This document shows, piece by piece, positions 26,399-38,905 of a stretch of DNA of 64,000 nt. Under the pieces are notes generated by a model that was given only the letters and a program-made list of their open reading frames with translations, was not told the origin of the DNA and made no database searches. Position 1 is the first letter of the stretch, and each line of letters opens with the position of its first letter. The position numbers were made by a program, and so were the translations under genes. The stretch is from Hypomesus transpacificus (Eukaryota > Chordata > Actinopteri > Osmeriformes > Osmeridae), in contig NW_025813938.1 of NCBI RefSeq assembly GCF_021917145.1, positions 2,178,856 to 2,242,855 of the forward strand. Reading direction: 5' to 3'.

Positions 26399-29300
26399 TC
26401 AGGGGGTCTGGGCTTCGGGCCGATCCATGAGGGATTTGATCCAGCTGGTGCCGTTGATGAGCTTGGTGGTTGCTATGATATACTCTGTGCCGCTGTCCTC
26501 CATCTGGGACAGGAAGCGCAAGGCTGCGATCTCAGCGTAGGTCACCCCTCCGAGGAAGAACACCAAGGTGGTCCTGTTCTCTCCCTGCTGGCCTGAGGGA
26601 CGGTACATGGATGTTGTGTTGTTCATTATCACCTTCCCAGAGCCCAAACAAGTACAAACAAGCCAGCTCACAGTTGTAATTAACCGATGGAGAAAGACAA
26701 ACGTTGAATGACAAAAGACGGTCTCAAACGCAATCGTCTTTCTTACCAAGTCTGGACTGGGACTGAAAAACGGCACAGGGCTTTGAAAAGCAGACCGGCC
26801 CACAACCGTGTATTATTATTGTATATATATGTATATATTTTTTTTTGTATTATGCCTCGGCTGTTTGACCGGCCGTTCGGGAAATCTCCCGCTGGCCGGT
26901 CCGAACCTGATCTTACGTATTTCAAAACAACCTGAATCATAACATCTGACATCAGACAAACTCAGAAGCCCGAGTCCTTTTCCCCCACAGTATCCAGCCA
27001 TTAGACGCTACACAGCCTCCATCCGGCCTTTCCCAACCTTGCTCTGTTGAACCACACGGACCCATATCCATGTTCTTTAGTTTTCCAGCGTACAATGAAT
27101 CACCTGCTGCTCTAAGACGACTGACACATCAGGAACAAAGCCGCATCTTATCTCCCCAACACAGATCAGCTGACCATTCAGCCAACCTGACACATACACG
27201 TCAATCCAAATAGCCCTACATTTCATTATCGTGGGCAACACAAACATAATCATAGCATATTATTTCTACACTTTTACAAAATAAATCGTGTTCTGCCAGC
27301 GCCCCCCAGCTCACGTTTCTTGTGCAGCCCAGCGGGGAGCTGCTGTCGTTCCTCAAAGTGCGGTCCGGGGAGCATCTTCAGAACCTCTTCGATGCTACGC
27401 CAGCCGGGCCGCGCCAACAACTGGGTCAGCCGAATACTGAGGGGGGCGTAACCACTGTACACGTAGGATATGTCGTTGGGGTTCTGGGGGGGAAACGACA
27501 ACAATAATGACTATAATATGTATACTGAATTAATCTATATTGTTATTGACTATATTGATGATTTAACTGAGATATAATAAAACAAGTACAAATCAACAAT
27601 GATGGGCCTTGTCCGCCCCCCTCTCCCTCCATCCTCCACAACAAACAACATCTGTCCCACCCTTACATTCCTATCTCCTCCGTCACAGTCTCACCTGTTC
27701 GTTGGCATCTTCCATCCAGAGCTTCAGGGTCTTCCTGATGGTGGGGTAGTTGTTCCTGCTGTTGGTCTGAGGCTTCAGAAGGCCTGTCTTCTCCAGGTTG
27801 TTGAGCGTGAGCATGTGTTCGTACCCGTACGTCTGGTCAAAGGAGAAAAGGACATTCAGCTATCGTGCGAGGACAATAACGTGGTGCTTGTCAACATCGC
27901 CGTACAATTTCATTTCGAGATGTATTTTGGGCCGTTTAGGGCTGTGTTGGACAGACACAGTTACAGATAAGGGGATACGGGGAGAGAGACCGAGACAGAG
28001 AGAGAGAAGACAGAGAGAGAGAGGTCTCTCTGTCTCAGACAGAGAGGCAGATAGAGAGACAGAGACAGAGAGACAGACAGAGAGAGAGTGACAGACACAG
28101 AGAGAGAGACAGAAATGGACAGAGACAGAATCGAACCAGGGCCCCTGCACGTGGGCCCGTGTGGTTGGGTTCTACCCAGTGAGCTACCGGGGGACCCCCA
28201 ACAGTGTGGTGGTTCTAACGCAAGAACCAAAGCGTGGTTCTACCTGTAGGATCTCCTTCTTGTAGTGGTCCAGAATCTTCTGTTTCAGGCCGTTGTTGCA
28301 GACAGACTGCATGCACACCAGACGCAGGATCTTAATGAGAGGGTCTTTCTGGGCTATGCAGTCCTCTATGTATGTGTTGACCTGTACGTGTTAAGACAAT
28401 AGAATAAGGGAAAAACAGCTTACTCTAAACCTTCTGCATATTGTTATTACTAAGGTAATGCAGGTTAACGACAGGTTACATACGTGCATCTATGCTACTT
28501 TCAGAGTGAGGATGAAAAACAGGATGTACCTTGTCTGTTTCGACGCCTGTCATGAATTCCTGCTCCACTGTCAGGTTATCGAAGAAGGCCTCAGAAGCTA
28601 GAATGGATACAAATGTAAACATATATCTGTGTTCTTCTGTGTGAAAGACAAGTCACATTCTAGTAAAAAAATTAATAAAAAATATATATATGTTTTATCA
28701 CGATGAGATTGTGGGCATTTCAAGGTAAGAGTTTGATCAAATTGAATGACAACTTTAAATTGGGAGAGATGTGTTTCATACTGGTGATGTCCTTGATGAG
28801 CTCAGCGATGGAGGTGTGATTGGCCAGTGAACTCCGGGCTGCTTGCATGTGAGGCAGCTGGGACACAAACTGCTTGATCTCCCCCACTGTTTTGGCATTG
28901 TGACGCTCCTGAGGAACGAACCAATGAAATCGTCATTATTCAAATTAGTCTGAGAATTAAATCTGATTTCAGACAGGTTTGGACAACTGCACTACAACAC
29001 CCAAGGGAGAAATAGCCTTAGTCAAATTATCGCCTTGCTCGCACCTACACTAATTGGATTGTACATAAAAAGCTCAAACAAGTATTGAATATCAAATAAT
29101 TTGTAATTGGTTAGATGGCTGTGGTGTTGATATCTGTAAAAAGATATCGCCAGAGTTTAGATTTAAATCAGTGGCGTCCGTTAATGCCAGGATCGATCCA
29201 TTAGGATCTTATCACAGATGGGTATCATGTTTTAAAAGCCAGATCAATCCCGATCCAGTGGGCGACCTTCACCACGAGCGAACAACATCAAGAACGCTCT

Positions 29301-31729
29301 CTATTAAGGCTACAGGGGGGCGACGGTTGCAAGCATTGTACTGTACTTCACTTAGGTTAGAATAGGTTATAGGGTTGAAACAGGTTTTTTGTGCATTTAG
29401 GTTAAGTATAGTGTACTATCTATTGTTATCTGTAATTTAGGTAGTTTTAGTATTAGGGTTAGTATAGTCGATATTTATTGCTATCTGTATATTTAGAAAG
29501 TTTCACTTATTTAAGCTCAGCATTCATGTAAATTGTGTTCCGTGTACTTATATGTTATGTTATGCCAGGTGCTTGCGTTGTCTTGTCTTAAGAATTTCAG
29601 TGCCCAGTCTAACCTTGTGTTGTTCTGTGTACCTGACAAATAAAGAATTGAACTTGAACAGGGTTGGATAGCGGTTAGGGGGGGAACAGGAAGAGGGACG
29701 AGGCCGACCTCGAAGGCTGCGGAGATGATCTTGGCCTTCTTGCTGAGGGCCGCTCCCACGGCGTTGAAGTTCTTGTCGCGGATCTCAGCGTACAACTCCT
29801 CGGCAGAGTTCAGCTGCATCTTCTTGGGCTCCGTGGGCAGATCCTTGCCCCCCTCCCCCTGCTTCCTCTGGGCAAACTTCTCAGGTGGCAACTTGACGTA
29901 ACCTGCACTTGACACGATTCACGCGTTAAACATGAGCTGACCTGCTGTACGTAGGGACGAACCACACATTTTAAGACAAAACACGCATGCAAAAAGCTGG
30001 TGCGGCCGTGGCTAACGTAACACACCACACTTTCCCCGCTCTCACCGTTGGTGATGCCGTAGACCTCGTCGATGAGGCCCTCGTAGGTCAGCTGTGTGGC
30101 CAGGGGAGTGAGCAGGTCCACGTTGCGGTCCAGAAGCAGCAGGGTGTCGAACACGGGCAGGATCTGGGTCTGGCTGCCTGCAAACTCCCTCTTCATCCGC
30201 AGCATCATGTTGGCCACGTGCTGCAAATCACGTGTAACCACAAAAATTAGGGAGGGGTTTCAACGAATACGCGTTGTGATATTACTGCGGAAAAACAAAC
30301 AAATCTTGATTTAAAAAACTAAAGTTGCTGTTCGCTCTCCTACTCACTCTTGCACACTCCCCTTTCCCATAGATCTGGGGTATGGTCCCGTATAAAGCCT
30401 GGAGTGTCATGAGGCCCTTGGCGGTGTGATACAGGCTAGTCTGGTCGCTCTCCAGGTAACACTCCTTGTCGAGACAGGGGCATTGTGGGAGAGTGAGTTT
30501 TTCCGGCAGTCACTTCAGCATGTGTACATTTACATTACATTTAGTCATTTAGCAGACGCTCTTATCCAGAGCAACTTACAGTAGGGTACAGGGACTTTCC
30601 CCCCGAGGCAAGTAGGGTGAAGTGCCTTGCCCAAGGACACAACGTCATTTGGCCGCGCCGGGAATCGAACTGGCAACCTTCTGATTAACAGCTCGACTCC
30701 CTAGCCGCTCAGCCAACTGACCCCCAGTGTACCCAGCTGTTGGTTTAACAGACATACCCTGAAAGCACCCTCAGACTCCATGGAGAGCAAGTCTCCGTCG
30801 TAGGGAATGAGATCCAGGATGTACTCGTCGATGTTGATGAAGGACCCAAGCACTCCCTGCTCCTTCAGCCTCTGCTCACAGAGCATGCTCCGCCGGGGAA
30901 CAAACAGGATGTGGAAGTCTCGCGGAGGATGCATTTTGTCCTCGCTGCACGGACACACGCGAGGTCTTGTTACAGCTAGCAAAACACCTTAAAACTCATC
31001 TCAACCCCCTCCACCCTGCGTAGCCTATATTACAACAACTACACATTGTTTGTCTGCAGTGAGACCTAGCTAAACATACCTGGCTATGTTCTCTGCAATT
31101 ATGTCCATCAGCTCAAGTCTTGGACGGACAAAAAAGATGATGTTTTTGACATCCGATGCAGGAAGACGGCCTGCTTTGAGAGTGAACATCTTTTCCACCT
31201 CATGTTCCTATAAAACAGAGAAAACAGAGATTACAGTCTTATATCATCCAGTAATGGTTACATGAAATAATCGCCATTTTGCACGCAGGCTAATAATGCC
31301 GTATGATTTGGTGGCCACACCCTTGCCAATCTTACCTTAAGCAATGAATATTGTGCTATCAAGCCAAATGGTCCAGTCAAATACTCATCCCACACAATTG
31401 CCTGTTGAACAAACCTCATTATTAGCAGCATCATATATAGAGCCAGGACAGTGATTATTATGTGTCCAAAATGAATACAACTTGTAACTATTCAGACTGA
31501 GTATGACAGAACACTGTATATTCTTAGCTTGGCAGACTTCGCCAGGCTCAGATACTGTTTGCGTTGAATGCCAAGACCACGGTTTATGATTTAATTGTAG
31601 CGGGATAGCGAAGCACAAGCGCCTCACCTTGCTTCCCGCACACTTGTCCAAAAACTCACGAAGCTCCTTCCGCGCGGCTTCTCTTAAAATGTTAAGGTTT
31701 ACTCTGCCATAAGATAAGTGCGCTGCCAT
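26399..31729 (-). CDS. vps33a: vacuolar protein sorting 33A (SM protein of CORVET/HOPS)
   Basis: VPS33A is the Sec1/Munc18 subunit of HOPS and CORVET, assembling SNAREs for endosome-lysosome and autophagosome-lysosome fusion. Thirteen coding exons give 600 aa (human 596): 31628-31729, 31336-31401, 31080-31207, 30758-30944, 30348-30464, 30046-30220, 29709-29902, 28782-28908, 28530-28597, 28244-28381, 27695-27832, 27315-27483, 26399-26592. Landmarks are [13 protein letters not shown] at the start, [54 protein letters not shown] and [14 protein letters not shown] near the end. The open frame continues upstream through other ATGs (31888, 31831) but the vertebrate family starts at MAAHLSYG, so I chose 31729. 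A CLEAR/M-box-like site lies about 38 nt upstream. Confidence 0.96.
27985..28110 (+). repeat. (GAGA)n purine-rich repeat in a vps33a intron
   Basis: gagagagagacagagacag-type imperfect dinucleotide and hexanucleotide repeats. Confidence 0.9.
28133..28197 (-). repeat. tRNA-like SINE fragment
   Basis: On the minus strand the segment has an A-box-like gtagctcactgggtagaa and a B-box-like ccctggttcga, suggesting the head of a different tRNA-derived SINE. It is too degenerate in length to be a functional tRNA gene. Confidence 0.45.
29539..29660 (+). repeat. dispersed repeat tail, copy 2
   Basis: Near-identical to 13605-13730 and ending acaaataaagaattgaactt. It lies in the vps33a intron next to exon 29709-29902. 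Confidence 0.65.
30527..30724 (-). mobile_element. tRNA-derived SINE, copy E
   Basis: Same family as the copies in cfap251, inverted. It lies in the vps33a intron between exons 4 and 5, about 33 bp from the exon 4 donor. Confidence 0.8.
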
Positions 31730-31766
31730 TTTTGCTGTGGCAGAATGGCTAGTCAGATGACTGGCT

Positions 31767-31776
31767 GTCATGTGAC
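31767..31776 (+). promoter_or_regulatory. CLEAR/M-box-like E-box upstream of vps33a
   Basis: The palindrome-like 10-mer gtcatgtgac matches the TFEB/TFE3/MITF-type consensus GTCAYGTGAC. It lies 38 nt upstream of the vps33a start codon. TFEB-family factors control lysosomal genes through such sites, so the context fits. Binding is inferred, not shown. Confidence 0.5.
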
Positions 31777-33176
31777 CATTCAAAACAAACCTGTTGATGT
31801 AATGAACATGCTCTCCGTTAGATGACGCCATCTTTCCACCAAGCCGCGAAGTCCCTTTAAGATGGGTGAGTGGCATGGGCTGTTTCATTCGTTTTCTTGA
31901 GTAAAAAAAATATAATTTGAATGAAAAAAAATGCCAAGCTGCTATATTTGTTATACTTATTTTTTATTTATTTTTTACAGATGTATGGCAACATTTTGCA
32001 GAGATATAAGACAAATATTACCTAAATCTCTCAAGATACTAGAAGAAAGCCTTAACCGTTGACTGGAAATATTGACGAATAGAATGTTGATTAGTGTCAG
32101 TGAATTTTACAGTTGGAAATAAAAACGATACAGGAACAAATAATTTGAACCAGGTGATGAAAGGCACCTGGGCATCGATGGAACTTCTCCGAGGGTGTAG
32201 GGTCTCCTTCCCCGGGTAACAAGGGCTTGTCATTCTCTGCGAAGGAGGGGATGAGAATCAAGCGCAGAGCGCTGCGTGAAGATCAGTGGAAAGTATGTGC
32301 GGTTCAATGAAATAGGCTACAGCTACTGAACACTGGACAAAAACGGGGTTCTGTGATAGAGTTCTGGTGCGCAATGGGCCGGTTTGTGGTTTGTTAAGTG
32401 CAGTGCAATTCTTTTTTTTTTTTTTTTAAGACCGCATCATTCTCTGCCAGGTTCCTTCGAGAGCGGCTGGAATTCCAGGTAGGTTTGGCTTCTGATTATC
32501 CACCGCCTTTATTATGAGAGCATTTGTTTTAGTATCGTAGATATTAGCCTATCGCAGCTTGTCAGTGGTTAATTGTGAAACGCAAGCCTTTAACGAATGC
32601 AGCATTGTATTGACACACGTGAGAATATGCGATTTTTTTCTTTAAAGAATAAACCTTTTACAACAAGAAACTAACATTTTAATTAGGCATTTTCATTAGC
32701 CTAATTAATTAGAATGATGACATTCTATTATTGTGGGCCGTCACTCAAACGTAAAGAATAGCTCCATAACTTGCATGCAAGGCGGTGGCTGCCAGTTGGA
32801 TCCACACACACAAGCAGCTATGTCAAGTGAAGAGATCAGCCTACGTTCAATCATCTGCCTGGTAATGCCATCAGCGTTAATTGAATGCATGCAGTACAAT
32901 TCCAAGGCTGCTGACATCCATGTATGCCCTGCTAAATTTAGACTGACATTACAGGTTTACCAATCCAAGCCAGCGTGTTGTTCATTGGTCTATATATAAC
33001 GTATTCATTACGAGTCTGGTAGTCCATTACAAAAATATTGAACGCTGGTGATGGCAAACCCGCTGTTTTACGTGCCTTACCAAGTAAGACTATTGGCAGG
33101 CCTTGACTGCGCAGCCCTGATGGGAGATGCTGTGGTCTCAGGGCGTTGCTGCAGAATATTAGAGGAACAACTTCAA

Positions 33177-33203
33177 CCCCCCCCCCCCCCCCCCCCCCCC
33201 CCC
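33177..33203 (+). repeat. poly-C tract
   Basis: About 27 consecutive C residues. Confidence 0.9.
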
Positions 33204-34216
33204 TCCACCCGATTTCTCTACTGATGGATTCTTAGTCCGGGTAGATTCTCTCCCATTTACCCGTTGTTATCAAGTCTGTTGACGCCTGAATCTGAGGTCT
33301 ACTCAACCACAACCAGGCGAATACCAGAAACAATCATGGACCCACCCACTCCAGTAGTAGTGTAGTGAGCTGCTTCGGCAAGAAAAAAAAGGGGGAAAAA
33401 AAGCGCTTTTCCCCCTCTCCGACACTTCCGTAGACCTGAGGCAGGGGGATTAAACGGGGGAGGGGAGATAAGACTGAATGAATGCTCTGCAATATCTGCA
33501 GCTGCCTCCTCTCGCACGAGAAGGAGAAGCCACTGTAGTGATTGGACGCCACCCTTGCATGCTCACGCTCTCAGCCTCTCCCAGTATGCTTCTGCTGGTG
33601 CAGAGAAGGAAAACGAGAGAGGGGGTGATGATGGAGGACAGAATGTGGTCTGTTTGTGAAGACAGGGGTGAAGGGAGCCCAAAATGATCCTCCACGATCA
33701 CTCACTACATGAATGTAGCCAGTAAGGGAAAAGATGGGAATTTGTGGAGGAGATGTGGGAAAATAAATATATAGAAAGAGCTAGATAAGTGCTCTGCATG
33801 CATAACTGCATAATTTAGGGCTGGAGGATACAGGGTAGATGTCCCCATGTTTCTGTAGCGTTGGTTTGTTTTCATCCGCCTCCCCCCCTTTCCTCCCATG
33901 CCTTAGCCCCTAAGGGACTCTTCCTGGTTCTTATTTTATGCAATTTCTAGGACTGCGGGAAATGTTTCTAGATGAAGGCATGGTTTTTACCACTGTGCGC
34001 GCACGTAAAGGCTTAGTCCCTATTTGCTTGGAACACAAAAGCACGTTTCATTTCATGTATTTTTTTTGCCCTGTAATTAGACACATTCACATGGCAGACA
34101 TTCAACGTTTAATCAACCTGATGTTCTTCCTCCGGTCTCCTTGTTTCCATGGACACAACCGGTATAGATTCATGACTCCTGTGTTGTGTAGAATGCACAT
34201 TGAGAAGAAGCCTAAG

Positions 34217-34402
34217 ACATTTACATTACATTTAGTCATTTAGCAGACGCTCTTATCCAGGGCGACTTACAGTAAGTACAGGGACATTCCCCCCGAGGTT
34301 AAGTACCTTGCCCAAGGACACAACATCATTTGGCACAGCCGGGAATCGAACTGGCAAACTTCAGATTACTAGCCAGATTCCCTAACCGCTCTGCCACCTG
34401 AC
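34217..34402 (-). mobile_element. tRNA-derived SINE, copy F
   Basis: Inverted member of the same SINE family, with the internal segment shortened around 34,298-34,306. Confidence 0.8.
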
Positions 34403-34527
34403 ATGTCAGACCGTGTTAGACCATGTGTCTGGATGTGAATCTTCACAGCACAGACAGGGTAATATCAAAACATCACAATGTTGCTGTGTTATGGTCAATA
34501 TCCTGAGATGTGCCCTCATGCCCCCAG

Positions 34528-34812
34528 CAGGGGCAAATCTAGGTTCCCACTTTTGGAGGGGCTAAGCCCATAGATAAAACCTATTATTTTTCCTGTGACC
34601 CAGCAAAACTAGGAGCATGTTCCCCCAGTAGAAATTTTTGAAAATATCCTTTTAAATAGTTTCCTCTAGTGGGTTTTAGGAAGAGAAATTAACACATTTA
34701 GATTTAAAATATGAAGACGAAAATTATTAATATACATCTTTTTTTATTATAATAATTTTTGGTAGGGTTTAATTAAACATTTGGGGGGGCTCCAAGGCTA
34801 CATACGCCCATG
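34528..34812. mobile_element. possible degenerate non-autonomous DNA element
   Basis: It begins caggggcaaatctaggttcc and ends near ctacatacgcccatgcac. The shape resembles short hAT-type elements in fishes, but the inverted ends are poorly kept and no target duplication is clear. Confidence 0.3.
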
Positions 34813-35010
34813 CACCCCAGTCTACGTAGGGAAACACGGCTAACAGTCTCTCCTGCCTCCAGAGCACAACTCAACACCAAGCTCTCGTCTCTCTCTTCTC
34901 GCTGGTCTCACCCTAACAGCCAAGCTAAAGACGGTCTGTTTTTAGGATGGAGATGGTTGTTTGCAAACACAGGATCTGTGAAACAACCCTGGTGTGCTGG
35001 TTTCCTCTAG

Positions 35011-35118
35011 TTATCTGGCAGAGCCTGAGGTAGCGTCGGATAGCCCGCGGTTGAAGTGTGCCAGATTCACCAGACTGGTGTTCAGCAGCTTAGTTCGTAT
35101 CTCATTCACCACAATGAT
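35011..35118 (-). other. exon-like open segment of unknown gene
   Basis: On the minus strand, acceptor ttgattccttccag precedes 36 codons in phase 0 ending in TAA. The peptide (for example NEIRTKLLNTSLVNLAHFNR) looks like ordinary protein rather than low-complexity translation. No upstream exon was found. It may be a terminal exon, a pseudogene fragment or chance. Confidence 0.25.
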
Positions 35119-35366
35119 CTGGAAGGAATCAACCAAAACAACAAGGAAAAAAACAAAACAGGAAATATAATATTTCTCCCTGTGTTTATGACCATGGATG
35201 CGCATCCCCAATCTATCAGAATGGATCGATAGCTGTGTGTCATGGACTTTGGCTCTCGGTATGAGCAGGGGCTATTGAGTCTGTAGTGGTTGAGTGGTCT
35301 GACTTACTGTCCGACATCTAACGGTTTGGGTCTCTCTGAGATGAAAGGAAGACGTAAAGGATATCG

Positions 35367-35472
35367 GGGGGGGGGGAGGGAGGGGGGGGGGGGGGTTGCG
35401 GTGGTGGGGGGGGGACTGGTCACAGCAGCCCCAGCATCCTTGTTCTCACCTGCAGGGTGAGGGGGGGGGGTA
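35367..35472 (+). repeat. G-run cluster
   Basis: Runs of 8 to 14 G residues are separated by short spacers. It is potentially quadruplex-forming and prone to assembly error. Confidence 0.85.
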
Positions 35473-35969
35473 TGAGTCACCAGGTGACGTGCAGAGAGAG
35501 AGCCCTGGAGTCTCACACTGAGAGGCAGCCACATCCCGACTCTTCACGCCTTCACGATTAGCGACGTGCCGAAGACGCTCGTTCGTGCACATTAGCCGGG
35601 GGGGGAGATGAAAACCCGTATCGTCGACGGGCTCGACAACAACTGTCCTGGGGTTTCCGCCGCGACGGCAGTGGCGTAAGATGCAGAGAACACAGGAGAG
35701 GCGTTTAAGACGTTTGAATGATGAGACTGCAGTTAAGACCGGGTTTATGTGTGTGTGTGTGTGTGTGCTTTTTGTGGCGCTTGTGCGAGTGTGTTTCCAA
35801 GCACTTCTACGCCTGTGAGTCAAAGCTCCCTTCCAGTCTCGTCCCTGTTCTGTACGTTTGGATGAGGTTGCCATGGCAGCAGGGTAGCAACAGCACGAGG
35901 GCTTGTTGGTCACAGGCGGGTCTTTCCTGTTTTGTTAGAGGGCCAGGGCAAGCCCTGGAGCCAGGCCGG

Positions 35970-36200
35970 GCAGGAGGAGGTGTGGCTGGCCAGGAGGAGG
36001 TGAGGCCTGGCAGGAGGAGGTGTGGCTGGCCAGGAGGAGGCGGGGCAGGGCAGGAGGAGGTGAGGCCTGGCAGGAGGAGGTGGGGCCTGGCAGGAGGAGG
36101 TGGGTCTGGGCAGGAGGAGGCGGGGCAGGGCAGGAGGAGGCGGGGCAGGGCAGGAGGAGGTGGGGCCGGGCAGGAGGAAGTGGGGCTGGGCAGGAGGGGG
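35970..36200 (+). repeat. about 20-bp minisatellite (caggaggaggtggggctgg type)
   Basis: About eleven imperfect copies of a unit resembling ggcaggaggaggtggggcct. Open frames across it on both strands are repeat translations. Confidence 0.9.
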
Positions 36201-36639
36201 GAAGTGCCTCCCGATTCTCCCAGATGGCCACACAGATGGTTTCTGGCTTCTCTGTTTTTATGACTGAAAACAGGGCTAAGTTATTAATGTCAGTGACTTT
36301 TAACCCCCCCTCTCTCCCCCCCCCCCCATCCCACACACACTAACACACACACACTCGTATACATACACCTGCACACACACGCACACACACACACATACAG
36401 ATGCTCTCCATCTTACACACAAAACTTGCCAAAAGGTTTACCTGCAGTCGCAGCTGAAGCTGTCACTCCCCCCCCCCCCACCCCAAATCCTGTCAGGCTC
36501 CCCCCTCCCCCCTCTCTCTCCAGTCCTCCGTACGTGATTAGACACATAATTTCCAGAAGCTTGCAGATAGAGTAATGAGTAACCAAAAGTGCCCAGTAAG
36601 GCCTAAAAGATGAGACAGGAGAACCTGCTCCAAGAGTGA

Positions 36640-36715
36640 GGAGTGGGGGGCGGGCGCGGGGCGGGGGGGGGGGGTGAGGGGGCGGGAGGGATGGGAATGG
36701 GGGGGGGGGGGGTTG
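36640..36715 (+). repeat. G-rich cluster
   Basis: Repeated G-runs including two of 13-14 G. It lies about 25-100 bp upstream of a C-rich segment (36,890-36,960). Confidence 0.85.
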
Positions 36716-38689
36716 TAAATAATTAAGAAATGCTGAGCGATGTTTCCCCCTGCAGTGTAGGGCTACAGTGGCGCAGTGCTTTGCAGTCACGTCCAACTCC
36801 AAGCCCCCAAGGGTTTTTATCTCGCCATCTCGCCTTCCACTTCTGAGGGATGGAGGGATGGAGGCATGCTCGGATGACTGCCATTGGTCGCCCCCCTCCC
36901 TCCTCCCTCCACCCCCCCCACCACCACCAGCGAGCCTTCCTCCACCCCAGCCCAGCACCGTGCTGGACGGAAGCGTTTGAGCGGCCTCCGCACAGAGAGA
37001 TTGCGTTTCCAGGTGGCAGTATCCTCCGGTTCGCATCATCCTCGGTCAAAGTGAAAAAAACCCCACTGTGATTGAACGGTGGATCAGCTGATATGCGGTT
37101 TGAGAAAGATTTGTTTTTTAGAGAGTTTCACAGAAACCCGTCATTTGTGCCATAAATAATGTAAATAACAAGAGGGGAGCATGGCCGGCGGGTGTGTAAT
37201 GATTCTATCGAGGGCTCGGCTACAGACAGGTTTGTGACTGGGCTCTGCCCCGGATCGATGAAACCCCTCTCTCCCGCCCTGGCCTGACTGTGCCAATCTG
37301 CCAGCTGTAAAACCTAGAAACACTGTTAACAGAGAACTGGCAACAAGCCATTTTTCCAATTTATAGGCATTCGTATGAACACTTTCACTCTAATCTCAAC
37401 CAAACACCCATATCAAAAAGAAATTGCTATTTTGCAGTTAGACTACAGTGTGTGAAGGATACAGTCTTGGGGAAAAAAAGGGCACACATTTAAATAAATG
37501 AGGGGTTTCGGTTGGTTATAGGTGCTGATCTCTGAGCCTCTGTAAAACTCTCTGTGTGACATGGCTTGTAACGAGGGCTGTACAACTTGGATTGATTTCA
37601 AATGAAGGCATTTAAGTAAGGTTGCTGGATTCGAGCGGAACAGTGCAGCTCCTACTAAGGACATGAACAATCAATGTCTTTGGGAGTGCGATGACTTCAG
37701 AAGAAACCAAACCAGGTTTTAGATGGAGTCGAGACATGTGAAGTTCTGTCAGTTTATGGACTAAACAACAGGAAATACCGTCCTGATGAATGATTAATTA
37801 AAGTGAAAGCAATCGTGGGAGTTAGCATTGATCTCAGAATTTCATTAACCCACTTTAGAAATGTCCTCCTCTGTTGCAGAGGAGGCAGGGGAATTGCTCT
37901 GAATTGCTTTGTGGAATCTTCGAAAAAGGTGTGCGTGGAGGGGGGTTTTAGCCTGACCTGGTGAGACAGCTGGACTCATGAGATCCACACCAACCAAGAA
38001 TCCATCTTGCTAAGCTCCAAGTTATCTGTTTGTGCCCAAACTACAGTCGTTCAGGCCAATTAGCGTCCTGTAAAGAACTTCTGGCAGCATGGTTGAAATT
38101 AGCCCGTGATGGACTGTGATAGACAGATGGTTCATCGAAACTCCTGCCAAGTATTTTCTGAAAGTGCCTGCCCTCTTCCAAACTGTATCTACGAATGACT
38201 ACTTAGATGGATATTTGTAACAAACCATCTGACAAGCAAGGTTAGACGTAACCATCTGCATTGTGGACCGAGAACAACTGAAATGACAGTCAGTCCTCTG
38301 AGACAATAGTGTCAGAAGGGTTTTGTGTTTCAGCTATGCTGTGTTCTCTTTCTCGTCTGAACTGTAGGTTACACACAAGACGAGCCATCTCCAGAAGCAC
38401 TTCACTTGTTCCCCCTCAACAATGTTTGAGAACAAAGGAAAGCTTTTTTACGCTCCCAGAAAAGTGTCCAAATCACGAAGGCAGATGAAGCAAGCTTGTT
38501 CCATTTGTTCTGAACCTAGAACTGTTTGAAAGCAAACGATTCTTTTAGTGTGGTTCTGGCTGCCAGCTAGGTGAATGCAGGTGATATATACACACAGAGG
38601 CATTTGCAAGGTCAGTTGGGAAAATTGTTTAAATCTAGCCATTGTTCAAAGAAATGTATCCCCTGGGAGTCAGCCATTCTTATCTGTGG

Positions 38690-38905
38690 CCCTCCCCCCG
38701 CCTGGTTCCTCCCCCCTCCTGGTTCCTCCCCCCTCCCCCCCTCCTGGGCCCTCCCCCCTCCTGGTTCCTCCCCCCTCCCCCCTCCCCCCTCCTGGGCCCT
38801 CCCCCCTCCTGGGCCCTCCCCCCTCCTGGGCCCTCCCCCCGCCTGGTTCCTCCCCCTCCTGGGCCCTCCCCCCTCCTGGGCCCTCCCCCCTCCTGGTTCC
38901 TCTCC
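38690..38905 (+). repeat. about 18-bp minisatellite (cctcccccctcctgggcc type)
   Basis: About eleven imperfect copies alternating cctgggccctcccccctc and cctggttcctcccccctc. The Pro-rich ORFs here are artefacts of the repeat. Confidence 0.9.

Noticed and set aside
35718-36343. Long Gly/Arg/Glu-rich and Pro-rich ORFs on both strands
   Set aside because: They are translations of the caggaggaggtgggg minisatellite in several frames, with no start context or domain.
36413-37049. 208-aa minus-strand ORF
   Set aside because: It is open only because of G/C runs. The composition is Gly/Pro homopolymer-like with no splice or family support.
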